From Williamsia muralis NBRC 105860 (GTDB lineage Bacteria; Actinomycetota; Actinomycetes; Mycobacteriales; Mycobacteriaceae): a stretch of DNA of 64,000 bases. Under the pieces are notes generated by a model, which was not told where the DNA came from, ran no database searches, and saw nothing but the letters and a program-made list of their open reading frames with translations. A program made the translations under genes and the position numbers. Shown here piece after piece: positions 37,810 to 47,877 of this stretch; position 1 is the stretch's first letter; the number at the start of each line of letters is the position of its first letter. The stretch is taken from positions 434,001-498,000 of the forward strand of contig NZ_BDAP01000003.1 in NCBI RefSeq assembly GCF_001598915.1. The letters are read 5' to 3'.

Positions 37810-40278
37810 ATGAACGCATCGCCTACGCCGCTCCGCATTTGGGTAGACGGCACCGAGCAGCGCCTGAGACAGGCCGGACGCTTCACCATCGGGCGCACCC
37901 CGGACAATGACATACCGATCGTCCACCCCATGGTCTCGCGCCACCATCTGGCCATCGAGTGGTCGGGCGACGCCTGGCGAATGGTCGATGTGGGCAGCAC
38001 CAACGGTTTCTACGCGGACGGCGTGCGGCTGACCGGCATGATGCTGTCGGGCAACCATCGAATTCGTGTGGGCGACAACGTGGCCGGGCCGCTGGTCGAC
38101 ATCGCGGTGATGCAGCCGGCTTCCGGCGGACATGCTGGGCCGGCCCAGTACCGGTCGGCCCCGATTCCACACCGCGGTGCCCAGCCACCCCCTCGAGCGA
38201 ATCCGTCGCCCATGCGATCGGCACCCCCAGGATTCAGTGGGGCCTCAGCGGCGCCACACCTGCAGGCACTGCATCAGAACGTCTCGGCGGTCTACCAGAT
38301 CAGTCCGGACGGCCACATCAGCCCCCAGGCCGGCTCCGGGCGGCGAGAGGCCATCGACATCGGGGCTTCGGCACGAATGAGTATCGGCCGCACCCCGGAC
38401 AACGACATCGTCGTCAGTGACGTTCTCGCTTCGCGTCGCCATGCCCAACTGACCGCGACGCCGCAGGGGCTGGTCATCGAGGACCTCCGATCGGTGAACG
38501 GCACCTACGTCGACGGCCGGCGGATCAGCAGGCAGCTGCTCACCGAGGGCAGCGTGGTCACCATCGGGAACAGCGACTTCGTGGTCCAGGGCGGCACGAT
38601 TGTCCGGGGACAGTCACAAGCCGCGGTCGCAGACGGTCTCCACGTGCAGGCGATCGGGCTGAACATCGACGGCAAACAATTGCTCCACGAAGTCGAGTTC
38701 GCGGCCGGGCCCGGGAGCCTCACCGCCGTCATCGGACCTTCTGGGGCGGGTAAGTCGACGGTGTCGAAGATCGTCGCCGGCGGGGCGAACCCGTCCACCG
38801 GAACCGTCACCTTCGAAGGCCGCAGTGTGCACGCCGAATACGAGGCGCTGCGCACGCGCATCGGAATGGTGCCACAGGACGATGTGCTGCATCGACGGCT
38901 CACCTTGCGACAGGCGCTTCGCTACGCAGCTGAACTCAGATTGCCACCGGACATGAGCACGGCCGACCGCGACAACGTCATTCACGGCGTATTGGCCGAA
39001 CTGCAGCTCATCGAGCACCTCGACACCAGGGTGGACAAGCTGTCCGGCGGGCAACGGAAACGGGCGTCGGTGGCGATGGAGTTGCTCACCGGCCCTTCTC
39101 TGCTCATCCTCGACGAGCCGACCTCTGGGCTCGACCCCGCGCTGGACCGTCAGGTCATGTCGACTCTTCGCCGACTGGCCGACGCCGGACGTGTCGTGAT
39201 CGTGGTGACCCACTCCTTGACGTACCTGTCGATGTGTGACCAGGTGCTGTTGCTCGCTCCGGGCGGGAAGACCGCCTATTGCGGCAGTCCTGGGGCAGTC
39301 GGCCCGGCGATGGGCACCGAGGACTGGGCTGAGATCTTCGCGTACGTCGCAGAGCAACCGGACGCCGCTCACGAGCGCTATCGGGCCCGGAATCGACGCC
39401 CGCCGGCCAGACCACCGAGTCGGCGGGCCGGGTCGCCGATACGCCCGCCCCAGACCAGTGTCACGCGCCAGACGTCGACGGTATCGCGACGACAAGTTCG
39501 GCTGATCCTGGCAGACACCGGTTACCTGGTGTTCTTGGCGCTGCTGCCGATCGTGCTCGGGCTCCTGTCGCTGGTGATCCCCGGCACCGCGGGCTTCGAT
39601 GTGAACAGCAGTACGAGTCTTGGTGAGACAGTCCAGATCCTGGTCGTGCTGGTGGTCGGGGCGAGCTTCATGGGCGCGGCTCTGACCGTGCGTGACCTGG
39701 TCGGGGAGCGGGCCATCTTTGTCCGGGAACGGGCAGTGGGCCTTCGCCCCGGCGCCTACCTGTTGGCCAAAGTCGTGGTCTTCTTTGTCGTCTCCGTGCT
39801 GCAGTGTGCGGTGATGGTCGCAATCACGTACGCGGGCAAGGGAACTCCGGGGTCTGGCCTGTTCACCGCCGGTGCCCTCGAATTGTTCGTCGCCATCGCC
39901 TTCTTGGGATGCGTCAGCACGCTGATCGGGCTCGCCATCTCGGCGGCGGTCCGGTCGAGTGAACAGACGATGCCACCACTCGTGGTGGTCGTGATGGTGC
40001 AACTCGTCTTCTGCGGCGGGTTGTTCCCCCTCGCCGGGCGGGTCGGCCTCGAGCAGTTGTCGTGGATCTTCCCGGCCCGGTGGGGGTACGCCGCTGCCGC
40101 GAATGCCGTTGACCTGCGCGCTGTCTCACCGTCCTCGCCGTCCACACAAAAAGAGACCATCTGGGACCAGACGGTTGCCAACGCCGCCCTCGCCTACGGG
40201 GCGATGACGGTGATCGCGTTGATCCTCGCCTGGTTCACCTACCGCCGCCTGGTCTTGAAGAAGAAGTCTCTGTCTTGA
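37810..40278 (+). CDS. FHA-domain ABC exporter (Rv1747-like)
   Basis: 822 aa, ATPase and permease on one chain. FHA 1 lies at about 10-90 (FTIGRTPDNDIPIVHPMVSRHH, then VDVGSTNGFYADG). A Pro/Gln-rich linker follows. FHA 2 is at about 185-265 (SIGRTPDNDIVVSDVLASRRH, VNGTYVDGR). The ABC ATPase has Walker A GPSGAGKS with K315, signature LSGGQRKRAS near 410 and LLILDEPTSGLD. An Arg/Pro linker and six membrane helices of the ABC-2 type run from about 570. FHA domains bind phosphothreonine, so activity is probably set by a Ser/Thr kinase. In mycobacteria Rv1747 exports phosphatidylinositol mannosides; the same cargo here is inference. Confidence 0.93.
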   Translation: MNASPTPLRIWVDGTEQRLRQAGRFTIGRTPDNDIPIVHPMVSRHHLAIEWSGDAWRMVDVGSTNGFYADGVRLTGMMLSGNHRIRVGDNVAGPLVDIAVMQPASGGHAGPAQYRSAPIPHRGAQPPPRANPSPMRSAPPGFSGASAAPHLQALHQNVSAVYQISPDGHISPQAGSGRREAIDIGASARMSIGRTPDNDIVVSDVLASRRHAQLTATPQGLVIEDLRSVNGTYVDGRRISRQLLTEGSVVTIGNSDFVVQGGTIVRGQSQAAVADGLHVQAIGLNIDGKQLLHEVEFAAGPGSLTAVIGPSGAGKSTVSKIVAGGANPSTGTVTFEGRSVHAEYEALRTRIGMVPQDDVLHRRLTLRQALRYAAELRLPPDMSTADRDNVIHGVLAELQLIEHLDTRVDKLSGGQRKRASVAMELLTGPSLLILDEPTSGLDPALDRQVMSTLRRLADAGRVVIVVTHSLTYLSMCDQVLLLAPGGKTAYCGSPGAVGPAMGTEDWAEIFAYVAEQPDAAHERYRARNRRPPARPPSRRAGSPIRPPQTSVTRQTSTVSRRQVRLILADTGYLVFLALLPIVLGLLSLVIPGTAGFDVNSSTSLGETVQILVVLVVGASFMGAALTVRDLVGERAIFVRERAVGLRPGAYLLAKVVVFFVVSVLQCAVMVAITYAGKGTPGSGLFTAGALELFVAIAFLGCVSTLIGLAISAAVRSSEQTMPPLVVVVMVQLVFCGGLFPLAGRVGLEQLSWIFPARWGYAAAANAVDLRAVSPSSPSTQKETIWDQTVANAALAYGAMTVIALILAWFTYRRLVLKKKSLS

Positions 40279-40293
40279 AGAAGGAGCCTCTCC
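40254..40293 (+). repeat. Imperfect 20-bp tandem repeat at the FHA-ABC stop
   Basis: CTTGAAGAAGAAGTCTCTGT (40254-40273) is followed at once by CTTGAAGAAGGAGCCTCTCC (40274-40293), 16 of 20 identical. The TGA stop at 40276-40278 lies in the second copy. A 20-bp duplication shifts frame, so it may have set the present C-terminus (KKKSLS). Confidence 0.6.
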
Positions 40294-40314
40294 GGCCGAT
40301 GGCGGCCTTGCGGC

Positions 40315-42900
40315 CTAATTGGCGAAGGCCACCTTAGCGAGTTCGGCAGTGTTGGTCAGCAAGGGATGGGTGGGCATCACTCGCACGGTGTATCCCACCG
40401 GTCCGGTCATCGGAAGTGGCACGGCGACCTCGAAGATCGTCGAATCGTCGGACAGATTGCCACCAGAGCTCACCGACATCGTCGTGGTGACGACCTGTGA
40501 CAAGTTCTCCTCCTCATCGACCCGACCCACCACGGCCTGGACCAGCACCTGTTCCGGACTCAGACCGGCGAGGTCGACATGAGCGCTGATCGTCATGGTC
40601 GAGCCGAGCAGGGGAGTGTCGGGCAAACCGGCTGTGTCGACGTGGCGCACCCTCACCGAAGGCCAGGCCTCGTCCACCTGCGCCCGGAATCCGGACAGTT
40701 CGCGGGCCCCGGCGAAGTCGTTGTCCGACACCGCGTGGCCAGAGATGGCCGCCGGCGCGTAGAACTGCTCGGCGTAGTCGCGGACCATTCGCGAGGCCAG
40801 GACCTGTGGCCCGAGGGTATGCAACGTGTGGCGAACCATCTCCACCCATCGGGTCGGGACCCCGTCTGACCCCACGTCATAGAACTTGGGCACCACCACG
40901 TTCTCGAGCAACTCGTACAGTGCGGCTGCCTCGAGATCGTCGCGCCGGACTTCGTCGGTGACGCCGTCCGCTGTCGGGATGGCCCATCCGTTCTCGTTGT
41001 CGGACATCTCATCCCACCATCCGTCGAGGATGGACAGGTTCAACCCACCGTTGAGTGCCGACTTCATGCCAGAGGTACCGCACGCCTCCATCGGCCGTAG
41101 CGGATTGTTCAGCCACACATCGCATCCGCCGTACAGGTATCGAGCCATCGACATGTCGTAGTCAGGCAGGAACACGATCCGGTGCCGCACATCGTTGGCG
41201 TCGGCGAAGCGAACGATCTTCTGGATGAGGGCCTTGCCGCCCTCGTCGGCCGGATGGGCCTTGCCCGCCACCACGAGTTGCACCGGACGCTCTTTGTCGA
41301 GCAACAGCGCTTTGAGGCGATCGGTGTCGCGCAGCATCAGGGTGAGCCGCTTGTATGTCGCCGCCCGTCGGGCGAAACCGATGGTCAGCACTCGCGCGGA
41401 GAACACGCCGGCAGTCCAGCCCAGCTCGGCGGCCGAGTAGCCGCGCTCGAGGCCCGACTTGCGCAGGCGCCTGCGGACCTCGGCGATCAACTCGGTGCGC
41501 AGTTCATTTCTGGTCTTCCAGATCTGCTCTGCCGGAACATCTTTCATCGCGGCAAGCGCGTCGGTCTCGGTGAGACCGCCTGACTCGCCGTCAGTGGCCA
41601 ATTCCGCCCAACGCCGCGACGACCACGTGGGTGCGTGCACCCCGTTGGTCACCGATCCGATGGGTACCTGGGCCGCGTCGAAGCCTGGCCACAGTGGACC
41701 GAACATCTCGCGACTGACCGCCCCGTGGAGTTTGGACACACCGTTGGTGCGCTGGCCCAGCCGTAAACCCATGTGCGCCATGTTGAATACGGTCGGGTCT
41801 TTCTCCCGGCCGAGTTCGAGGATCCTCGCCAGCTCGATCCCGGGCAGCAACGTCGACTGCCCGCCGTCGTCGCCGAAGTAGCGGCGCACCATGTCGATCG
41901 GGAACCGGTCGATTCCGGCCGGAACCGGTGTGTGCGTGGTGAACACGGTCGATGCCCGCACCGCGGTGAGGGCCGTGTCGAAGTCGAGCCCGGCGCCGGC
42001 CGGACTCACCAGCTCGCGAATCCGCTCGGCGCCCAGGAAACCCGCGTGTCCCTCGTTCATGTGGAAGACGTCGGGGTCGGGCAGGGTGTTGATCCGGGTG
42101 TACTCCCGCACCGCGCGCACTCCACCGACACCGGCGAGGATTTCCTGATTGATCCGGTGTTCCTGATCGCCTCCGTAGAGCCGGTCGGTGATCATCCGGA
42201 GATCCGTGTCGTTGTCGGGGATGTCGGAATCCAGGAGCAGTAGGGGGATTCGACCCACGTCGGCAATCCAGACCTTGGCGTGCAACACGCGGTTGTCGGG
42301 CATCAGAACCCGCACTGTTACCGGATTGCCCTCGGCGTCGAGCACCGCTCGCACAGGTAGGCCCTGGGGATCGAGGTTCGGGTAGCGCTCGGTCTGCCAT
42401 CCGTCCGACGTCAGCGACTGACGGAAATATCCGTAGCGGTAGAGCAGTCCTACCCCGATCAGCGGCAAGCCCAGGTCAGAGGCGGCTTTGAGGTGGTCGC
42501 CCGCGAGGATGCCGAGACCACCGGAGTAGATCGGCAGCACTTCCGACACACCGAACTCCATCGAGAAGTAGGCGATCGAGCGGGGGAAGCGATTGCCCGA
42601 GGCCACCTGCTCCTGGAACCAGCGCGGTCGGTTCAGATAGTTCTGCAGATCGGACGCCAACTCGTCGAGGCGACGAAGAAAGCCGTCGTCGGCGGCAAGT
42701 GCGGACAGCCGCTGCGGTCCGACATCGGCGAGCAGCCGCACGGGATCCTTGCCGGTCGCCCACAGATCCGCATCGATCGATGCGAACAGATCTTGGGTGG
42801 CCGGGTGCCACGACCATCGAAGATTGGTCGACAATTCGGCGAGGGCTGAAAGGGGCTCTGGGAGGTGGGCGCGGACGGTGAAGTGGCGCAGTGCTTTCAC
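40315..42900 (-). CDS. glgP: Alpha-glucan phosphorylase (GlgP-type, DUF3417 N-terminus)
   Basis: 861 aa. Releases glucose-1-phosphate from glycogen-like or maltosyl glucans using pyridoxal phosphate. The N-terminus [38 protein letters not shown] is the DUF3417 module of this phosphorylase subfamily. The glucan/phosphate core follows ([48 protein letters not shown]), with the PLP region [28 protein letters not shown]. The GTG at 42900 has TAGGGT 7 nt upstream; the frame stays open to 43422 but overlaps dop and is rejected. Divergent from dop, convergent with the ABC exporter. Confidence 0.95.
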   Translation of the reverse strand: MKALRHFTVRAHLPEPLSALAELSTNLRWSWHPATQDLFASIDADLWATGKDPVRLLADVGPQRLSALAADDGFLRRLDELASDLQNYLNRPRWFQEQVASGNRFPRSIAYFSMEFGVSEVLPIYSGGLGILAGDHLKAASDLGLPLIGVGLLYRYGYFRQSLTSDGWQTERYPNLDPQGLPVRAVLDAEGNPVTVRVLMPDNRVLHAKVWIADVGRIPLLLLDSDIPDNDTDLRMITDRLYGGDQEHRINQEILAGVGGVRAVREYTRINTLPDPDVFHMNEGHAGFLGAERIRELVSPAGAGLDFDTALTAVRASTVFTTHTPVPAGIDRFPIDMVRRYFGDDGGQSTLLPGIELARILELGREKDPTVFNMAHMGLRLGQRTNGVSKLHGAVSREMFGPLWPGFDAAQVPIGSVTNGVHAPTWSSRRWAELATDGESGGLTETDALAAMKDVPAEQIWKTRNELRTELIAEVRRRLRKSGLERGYSAAELGWTAGVFSARVLTIGFARRAATYKRLTLMLRDTDRLKALLLDKERPVQLVVAGKAHPADEGGKALIQKIVRFADANDVRHRIVFLPDYDMSMARYLYGGCDVWLNNPLRPMEACGTSGMKSALNGGLNLSILDGWWDEMSDNENGWAIPTADGVTDEVRRDDLEAAALYELLENVVVPKFYDVGSDGVPTRWVEMVRHTLHTLGPQVLASRMVRDYAEQFYAPAAISGHAVSDNDFAGARELSGFRAQVDEAWPSVRVRHVDTAGLPDTPLLGSTMTISAHVDLAGLSPEQVLVQAVVGRVDEEENLSQVVTTTMSVSSGGNLSDDSTIFEVAVPLPMTGPVGYTVRVMPTHPLLTNTAELAKVAFAN

Positions 42901-42907
42901 CGAGCAA

Positions 42908-42913
42908 ACCCTA
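42908..42913 (-). promoter_or_regulatory. Putative leaderless -10 (TAGGGT) of glgP
   Basis: TAGGGT ends 7 nt before the GTG at 42900; the same hexamer precedes pafA and the nucleoside hydrolase. Confidence 0.5.
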
Positions 42914-43023
42914 CCCACGCGACAGCGGGTTCGCGACCCCCGAGAACTTGTGTACATCAGCTCGTCATCAGACGGCCGGACAATTCGACGGGAGCGCTCG
43001 GTATGGGCCCGGCGACCCCCGGC

Positions 43024-43029
43024 TACGCT
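43024..43029 (+). promoter_or_regulatory. Putative leaderless -10 (TACGCT) of dop
   Basis: TACGCT ends 6 nt before the ATG at 43036. The intervening CGGGGA could also act weakly as ribosome site. Confidence 0.42.
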
Positions 43030-43035
43030 CGGGGA

Positions 43036-44535
43036 ATGCAGCGAATTATCGGAACCGAAGTCGAGTACGGAATCTCGGCTCCGAACGATCCCGGTGCCAA
43101 CCCGATCATGACGTCGACGCAGGCGGTCCTCGCCTATGCAGCGGCCGCCGGGGTGCCCCGCGCCAAGCGCACTCGCTGGGACTACGAGGTGGAGTCGCCG
43201 CTGCGCGATGCACGCGGCTTCGACCTCGGTCGCAGTTCGGGCCCGGCACCCATCATCGACGCCGACGAGGTCGGCGCGGCGAACATGATCTTGACCAACG
43301 GCGCCCGGCTCTACGTCGACCACGCCCATCCGGAGTACTCGGCGCCCGAGGTGACCGACCCACTCGACGCCGTCATCTGGGACAAGGCGGGGGAGCGCGT
43401 GATGGAAGCAGCCGCGCGGCATGTCGCCAGCGTTCCAGGGGCGCCGAAACTACAGCTCTACAAGAACAACATCGACGGAAAGGGTGCCTCCTACGGCACC
43501 CATGAGAACTACCTGATGGCCCGGTCCACGCCGTTCACCTCGGTGATCACCGGACTCACCCCGTTCTTCGCCTCCCGGCAGGTGATCACCGGATCCGGCC
43601 GCGTCGGTATCGGCCAGTCCGGTGACGATGCCGGGTTCCAGCTGAGCCAGCGCGCCGACTACATCGAGGTCGAGGTGGGTCTGGAGACGACCCTCAAGCG
43701 CGGCATCATCAACACCCGCGACGAACCACACGCCGACCCCGAGCGTTATCGCCGGCTGCACGTCATCATCGGCGACGCGAACCTGGCCGAGACCGCGACG
43801 TACCTCAAGGTGGGCACTGCCTCACTCGTACTGGATCTGATCGAGGCCGGTGTCGAACTGGGCGACCTCGAACTGGCCCGCCCCGTCCACGCCGTACACG
43901 TCATCAGCCACGACCCGACGCTGCAGACCACGGTCGCGCTGGCCGATGGGCGAGAGATGACCGCGCTCGCGATCCAGCGGATCTATCACGAGCGCTGTGT
44001 CGCCTTCCACGACAAGAACAACAGCGATGACCTCAGGGCCAAAGATGTACTCGACACGTGGGCCGACGTCCTGGACAAGCTCGAACGCGATCCGATGGAG
44101 TGCGCAAACCTGCTCGACTGGCCGGCGAAACTGCGCCTGCTGGAGGGTTTCCGCAACCGTGAGGGCCTGGCCTGGTCGGCACCCCGGTTGCAGCTCGTCG
44201 ATCTGCAGTACTCCGACGTCCGTCTCGACAAAGGCCTCTACAACCGACTGGTGGCGCGCGGTTCGATGAAGCGGCTGACCACCGAGCAACAGGTGATGGA
44301 CGCCGTCGGCAATCCACCAGAGAACACCCGTGCGTACTTCCGCGGTGAATGTCTCAGGCGATTCGGCGCCGACATAGCCGCCGCCAGCTGGGATTCGGTC
44401 ATCTTCGATCTGGGCGGCGAGTCCCTGGTCCGCATCCCGACCCTGGAGCCGCTACGAGGCAGCCGCGCGCACGTCGGGGAACTGCTCGATTCGGTGAACT
44501 CGGCCGCCGAACTCGTGGAGCAGCTCACGAATTGA
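43036..44535 (+). CDS. dop: Pup deamidase / depupylase
   Basis: 499 aa carboxylate-amine-ligase fold. Converts the C-terminal Gln of Pup to Glu and removes Pup from substrates. [13 protein letters not shown] places the magnesium-binding Glu at 8 and 10; [15 protein letters not shown] gives the catalytic Asp95, the numbering known for the mycobacterial enzyme. The Dop-specific stretch [26 protein letters not shown] (around 48-73), absent from PafA, separates the paralogues. ATG 43036 is set by homology and the TACGCT hexamer; the longer frame from 42865 overlaps glgP. Confidence 0.97.
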   Translation: MQRIIGTEVEYGISAPNDPGANPIMTSTQAVLAYAAAAGVPRAKRTRWDYEVESPLRDARGFDLGRSSGPAPIIDADEVGAANMILTNGARLYVDHAHPEYSAPEVTDPLDAVIWDKAGERVMEAAARHVASVPGAPKLQLYKNNIDGKGASYGTHENYLMARSTPFTSVITGLTPFFASRQVITGSGRVGIGQSGDDAGFQLSQRADYIEVEVGLETTLKRGIINTRDEPHADPERYRRLHVIIGDANLAETATYLKVGTASLVLDLIEAGVELGDLELARPVHAVHVISHDPTLQTTVALADGREMTALAIQRIYHERCVAFHDKNNSDDLRAKDVLDTWADVLDKLERDPMECANLLDWPAKLRLLEGFRNREGLAWSAPRLQLVDLQYSDVRLDKGLYNRLVARGSMKRLTTEQQVMDAVGNPPENTRAYFRGECLRRFGADIAAASWDSVIFDLGGESLVRIPTLEPLRGSRAHVGELLDSVNSAAELVEQLTN

Positions 44536-44598
44536 GGATCTGGCACGACTCGTATATCCCGAGCGGTGTCGGCTTTGAACGGTAGTGTGAATATACGG

Positions 44599-44617
44599 AC
44601 GGCCCCGGCGGGGCCGT
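44599..44617 (+). promoter_or_regulatory. Hairpin in the pup leader
   Basis: ACGGCCCC (44599-44606), loop GGC, GGGGCCGT (44610-44617): a perfect GC-rich 8-bp stem ending 4 nt before the AAGGAGG ribosome site of pup. It could terminate dop read-through, protect the 5' end of the pup-prcBA message or tune translation. Confidence 0.45.
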
Positions 44618-44635
44618 GTTCTGAAGGAGGCAGCG

Positions 44636-44830
44636 ATGGCGCAGGAGCAAACCAAGCGTTCAGGCGGTAACGACGACGACAACGATGCCGGTTCGGATTC
44701 GGGCGCGGGTCAAGAGCGTCGCGAGAAGCTGGCCGACGACACCGACGACCTGCTCGACGAGATCGATGACGTGCTCGAGGAGAACGCCGAAGACTTTGTG
44801 CGCGCCTATGTGCAGAAGGGCGGCCAGTGA
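44636..44830 (+). CDS. pup: Prokaryotic ubiquitin-like protein Pup
   Basis: 64 aa, very acidic and disordered. It has the Mpa-binding helix [29 protein letters not shown] and C-terminal GGQ, so Dop must deamidate Gln64 to Glu before PafA can ligate it to lysines. A strong AAGGAGG ribosome site lies 8 nt before the ATG. The TGA overlaps the prcB GTG (GTGA), coupling tag and core protease synthesis. The 100-bp gap after dop, with a hairpin, suggests pup has its own promoter. Confidence 0.98.
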   Translation: MAQEQTKRSGGNDDDNDAGSDSGAGQERREKLADDTDDLLDEIDDVLEENAEDFVRAYVQKGGQ

Positions 44831-45645
44831 CCGATCGAATCCAGTCACTTGGTCAGGACATCTCGTCGTTCTCCGACTACCTGCGTAACCACGCGCCAGA
44901 CCTGTTGCCGGTCAACCGGTTTCCCGAGGGGGTAACTGCGAACATCCCGCACGGAACCACCATCGTCGCCATCGCGTATCCGGGTGGCGTGGTGTTGGCC
45001 GGCGACCGCCGAGCCACCGCGGGCAACATGATCGCCAGTCGCGACATGCGCAAGGTGTTCATCACCGACGACTACTCGGCGGCAGGCATCGCCGGGACAG
45101 CGGGTGTCGCCGTGGAGATGATCCGGCTCTTCGCCGTCGAACTCGAGCACTACGAGAAGATCGAGGGCGTCTCGCTCACCCTCGACGGCAAGGTCAATCG
45201 ACTTGCCTCGATGGTCCGCTCCAACCTCCAGGCGGCCATGGCCGGACTCGCAGCCATCCCTCTGCTCGTCGGTTACGACTCCGATGCGATCGACCCACAG
45301 CGGCCGGGTCGCATTTTCTCGTTCGACGTCGCGGGGGACCGCCACGAGGAACACGGCGGGTTCCAGGCGATCGGGTCGGGCTCGGTATTCGCGAAGTCGG
45401 CCATCAAGAAGCTGTATCGGCATGACCTGACCGCCTCCCAAGCTCTCGAGATCGCTGTCGAATCGCTGTACGACGCGGCCGACGACGACTCCGCCACCGG
45501 TGGTCCCGACATGGTCCGGGGGCTGTACCCGACTGCCGCGGTGGTGACCGCCGAAGGTGCAGCTGAGGTGTCCGCCGCCCAGATCGAAGAGGCGGCCCGA
45601 TCGGTGATCACCCGTCGCTCCGCCGTCGAAGGGACGCAGTCATGA
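44827..45645 (+). CDS. prcB: Proteasome 20S beta subunit
   Basis: 272 aa. The propeptide of 43 residues ends IPHG and is cleaved before T44 ([21 protein letters not shown]), the N-terminal nucleophile. Downstream Asp, Lys and the [14 protein letters not shown] region complete the NTN hydrolase site. The propeptide is shorter than the roughly 57 residues I recall for M. tuberculosis. GTG start within the pup stop; the TGA overlaps the prcA ATG (ATGA). Confidence 0.97.
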   Translation: MTDRIQSLGQDISSFSDYLRNHAPDLLPVNRFPEGVTANIPHGTTIVAIAYPGGVVLAGDRRATAGNMIASRDMRKVFITDDYSAAGIAGTAGVAVEMIRLFAVELEHYEKIEGVSLTLDGKVNRLASMVRSNLQAAMAGLAAIPLLVGYDSDAIDPQRPGRIFSFDVAGDRHEEHGGFQAIGSGSVFAKSAIKKLYRHDLTASQALEIAVESLYDAADDDSATGGPDMVRGLYPTAAVVTAEGAAEVSAAQIEEAARSVITRRSAVEGTQS

Positions 45646-46454
45646 CGTTCCCGTATTACGCCAGCGCCGAACAGATCATGCGTGACCGGTCAGAGCTGGC
45701 ACGCAAGGGTATTGCCCGCGGCCGCAGCGTCATCGCTTTGACCTACGCCGACGGAGTGCTCTTCGTCGCCGAGAACCCCTCCAACACGCTGCGCAAGGTC
45801 AGCGAGATCTATGACCGGATCGGGTTTGCCGCGGTCGGCAAGTACAACGAGTTCGAGAGCCTGCGCAAGGCCGGTATCCAGCACGCCGATATGCGCGGCT
45901 ACAACTACGACCGTGCCGACGTGAGTGGGTTGTCGCTCGCCAACGCCTACGCCAACACACTCGGTTCGGTGTTCACCGAGCAGCCGAAACCGTTTGAGGT
46001 CGAGCTGTGTGTGGCCGAGGTGAGCCGGCCCGGAAAGCCGGGCCCGTCCCAGCTGTACCGGATCACCTATGACGGCTCCATCGTCGACGAGACGCGGTTC
46101 CTGGTCATGGGTGGCGCCACCGAGGCGATCTCGGCGTCCATGAAGGACGCCTACGACGGGAACGCCGATCTACGAGGCGCGTTGGCCTCGGCGATCAAGG
46201 CGCTCGAAACCCCGCCTGCGCCCAACGGTTCGAGCACCGGATCGGGCTCGAGCACCACAGTCGCCGCCGAACCGCGCAAGCTCGAACCGGGCGACCTCGA
46301 GGTGGCAATTCTGGATCACGGACGCCCTCGACGAGCGTTCCGACGGCTGACGGGAACCGCCTTGGTGGACCTGTTGCCAGAACGTCCTTCCACCGACTCC
46401 GATGGCGCCGACGGCGCGACCGGTGCCGGTGGCTCCAATGGAACCGAAAGCTGA
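45642..46454 (+). CDS. prcA: Proteasome 20S alpha subunit
   Basis: 270 aa. Forms the outer rings and gate of the core. The N-terminal octapeptide-like start [29 protein letters not shown] matches actinobacterial PrcA; no catalytic Thr. The conserved body is [39 protein letters not shown] flexible Ser/Gly/Thr-rich stretch ([13 protein letters not shown]) splits off the C-terminal strand, and the end is low-complexity ([19 protein letters not shown]). Translationally coupled to prcB. Confidence 0.97.
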   Translation: MTFPYYASAEQIMRDRSELARKGIARGRSVIALTYADGVLFVAENPSNTLRKVSEIYDRIGFAAVGKYNEFESLRKAGIQHADMRGYNYDRADVSGLSLANAYANTLGSVFTEQPKPFEVELCVAEVSRPGKPGPSQLYRITYDGSIVDETRFLVMGGATEAISASMKDAYDGNADLRGALASAIKALETPPAPNGSSTGSGSSTTVAAEPRKLEPGDLEVAILDHGRPRRAFRRLTGTALVDLLPERPSTDSDGADGATGAGGSNGTES

Positions 46455-46481
46455 ATCCGTACCCACTCGGACACTCGGCGG

Positions 46482-46487
46482 TAGGGT
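46482..46487 (+). promoter_or_regulatory. Putative leaderless -10 (TAGGGT) of pafA
   Basis: TAGGGT ends 7 nt before the GTG at 46495, in the 40-bp gap after prcA; pafA thus appears to have its own promoter besides read-through. Confidence 0.5.
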
Positions 46488-46494
46488 TGAAATC

Positions 46495-47853
46495 GTGCAG
46501 CGACGAATTATGGGTATCGAAACCGAATTCGGTGTCACATGTACTTTTCATGGGCACCGCCGGCTCAGTCCCGATGAAGTCGCTCGGTATCTGTTCCGCC
46601 GGGTGGTGTCGTGGGGCCGTTCATCGAACGTGTTCCTGCAGAACGGGGCACGGCTCTACCTCGATGTCGGTTCGCACCCCGAATACGCGACTGCCGAGTG
46701 CGACAACCTGCAGCAACTGATCGAGCACGACCGTGCGGGCGAACTCGTACTCGAAGATCTGCTCATCGACGCCGAACGTCGATTGGCCGACGAGGGTATC
46801 GGTGGGGACATCTACCTGTTCAAGAACAACACCGACTCCGCAGGCAACTCGTACGGTTGCCACGAGAACTATCTGGTGGTGCGTGCCGGCGAGTTCTCGA
46901 AGATCTCGGACGTCCTGCTCCCGTTCCTGGTCACCCGGCAATTGATCTGCGGCGCAGGCAAAGTCTTGCAAACGCCCAAGGCGGCCACATTCTGTCTGTC
47001 GCAGCGCGCCGAGCACATCTGGGAGGGCGTGTCATCGGCCACCACCCGCAGCCGGCCGATCATCAACACCCGCGACGAACCGCACGCCGACGCCGAGAAG
47101 TATCGCCGACTGCACGTGATCGTCGGCGATTCGAACATGGCCGAGACCACCACGATGCTCAAAGTGGGGTCGGCGGCTCTGGTCCTCGAGATGATCGAGG
47201 CCGGCGTCGCCTTCCGTGACTTCGCCTTGGACAACCCGATTCGGGCGATTCGCGAGGTATCCCACGACCTCACGGGACGTCGCCCGGTTCGCCTGGCCGG
47301 CGGCCGCCAGGCCAGTGCCCTCGACATCCAGCGGGAGTACCACGCGAGAGCCGTCGAGCACCTGCGCACCCGTAAGCCAGATCAGCAGATGACCCAGGTC
47401 GTCGATCTGTGGGGCCGGATGCTCGACGCGGTGGAGCAGCAGGACTACGCCAAGGTGGACACCGAGGTCGACTGGGTCATCAAGCGCAAGCTGTTCCAGC
47501 GCTACCAGGACCGCTACTCGATGGATCTGTCCGATCCCAAGATCTCGCAGCTGGACCTGGCGTACCACGACATCAAACGAGGTCGCGGCGTCTTCGATCT
47601 GCTTCAGCGCAAGGGCCTGGCCGCGCGCGTGACCACCGACGAGGCCATCGCCGCGGCGGTGGACACCCCGCCCCAGACCACGCGTGCCAAGCTTCGTGGC
47701 GACTTCATCGCGGCCGCGCAGAAGGCCGGCCGCGACTTCACCGTCGACTGGGTGCATCTGAAACTGAACGACCAAGCGCAGCGGACGGTGCTCTGCAAGG
47801 ACCCGTTCCGCAATGTCGATGAGCGCGTCGATCGCCTGATTGCCTCCATGTAG
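46495..47853 (+). CDS. pafA: Pup-protein ligase
   Basis: 452 aa, the length of the mycobacterial enzyme. Uses ATP to form an isopeptide bond between the gamma-carboxylate of Pup's C-terminal Glu and substrate lysines. [15 protein letters not shown] gives magnesium ligands E9 and E11; [16 protein letters not shown] carries the catalytic Asp57 (equivalent of D64 in Corynebacterium). [29 protein letters not shown] is shared with Dop, confirming paralogy. The Dop-specific insert is absent. GTG 46495 is set by homology; longer frames lie in prcA. Confidence 0.98.
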   Translation: MQRRIMGIETEFGVTCTFHGHRRLSPDEVARYLFRRVVSWGRSSNVFLQNGARLYLDVGSHPEYATAECDNLQQLIEHDRAGELVLEDLLIDAERRLADEGIGGDIYLFKNNTDSAGNSYGCHENYLVVRAGEFSKISDVLLPFLVTRQLICGAGKVLQTPKAATFCLSQRAEHIWEGVSSATTRSRPIINTRDEPHADAEKYRRLHVIVGDSNMAETTTMLKVGSAALVLEMIEAGVAFRDFALDNPIRAIREVSHDLTGRRPVRLAGGRQASALDIQREYHARAVEHLRTRKPDQQMTQVVDLWGRMLDAVEQQDYAKVDTEVDWVIKRKLFQRYQDRYSMDLSDPKISQLDLAYHDIKRGRGVFDLLQRKGLAARVTTDEAIAAAVDTPPQTTRAKLRGDFIAAAQKAGRDFTVDWVHLKLNDQAQRTVLCKDPFRNVDERVDRLIASM

Positions 47854-47865
47854 CGAGGCCGACAC

Positions 47866-47871
47866 TAAGCT
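47866..47871 (+). promoter_or_regulatory. Putative leaderless -10 (TAAGCT) of pafBC
   Basis: TAAGCT ends 6 nt before the GTG at 47878, in a 24-bp gap after pafA. Confidence 0.5.
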
Positions 47872-47877
47872 GTCCGG

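Noticed and set aside
42901-43422. 174-residue N-terminal extension of glgP
   Set aside because: It would overlap dop and its divergent promoter; family N-terminus [14 protein letters not shown] starts at 42900 with a leaderless -10.
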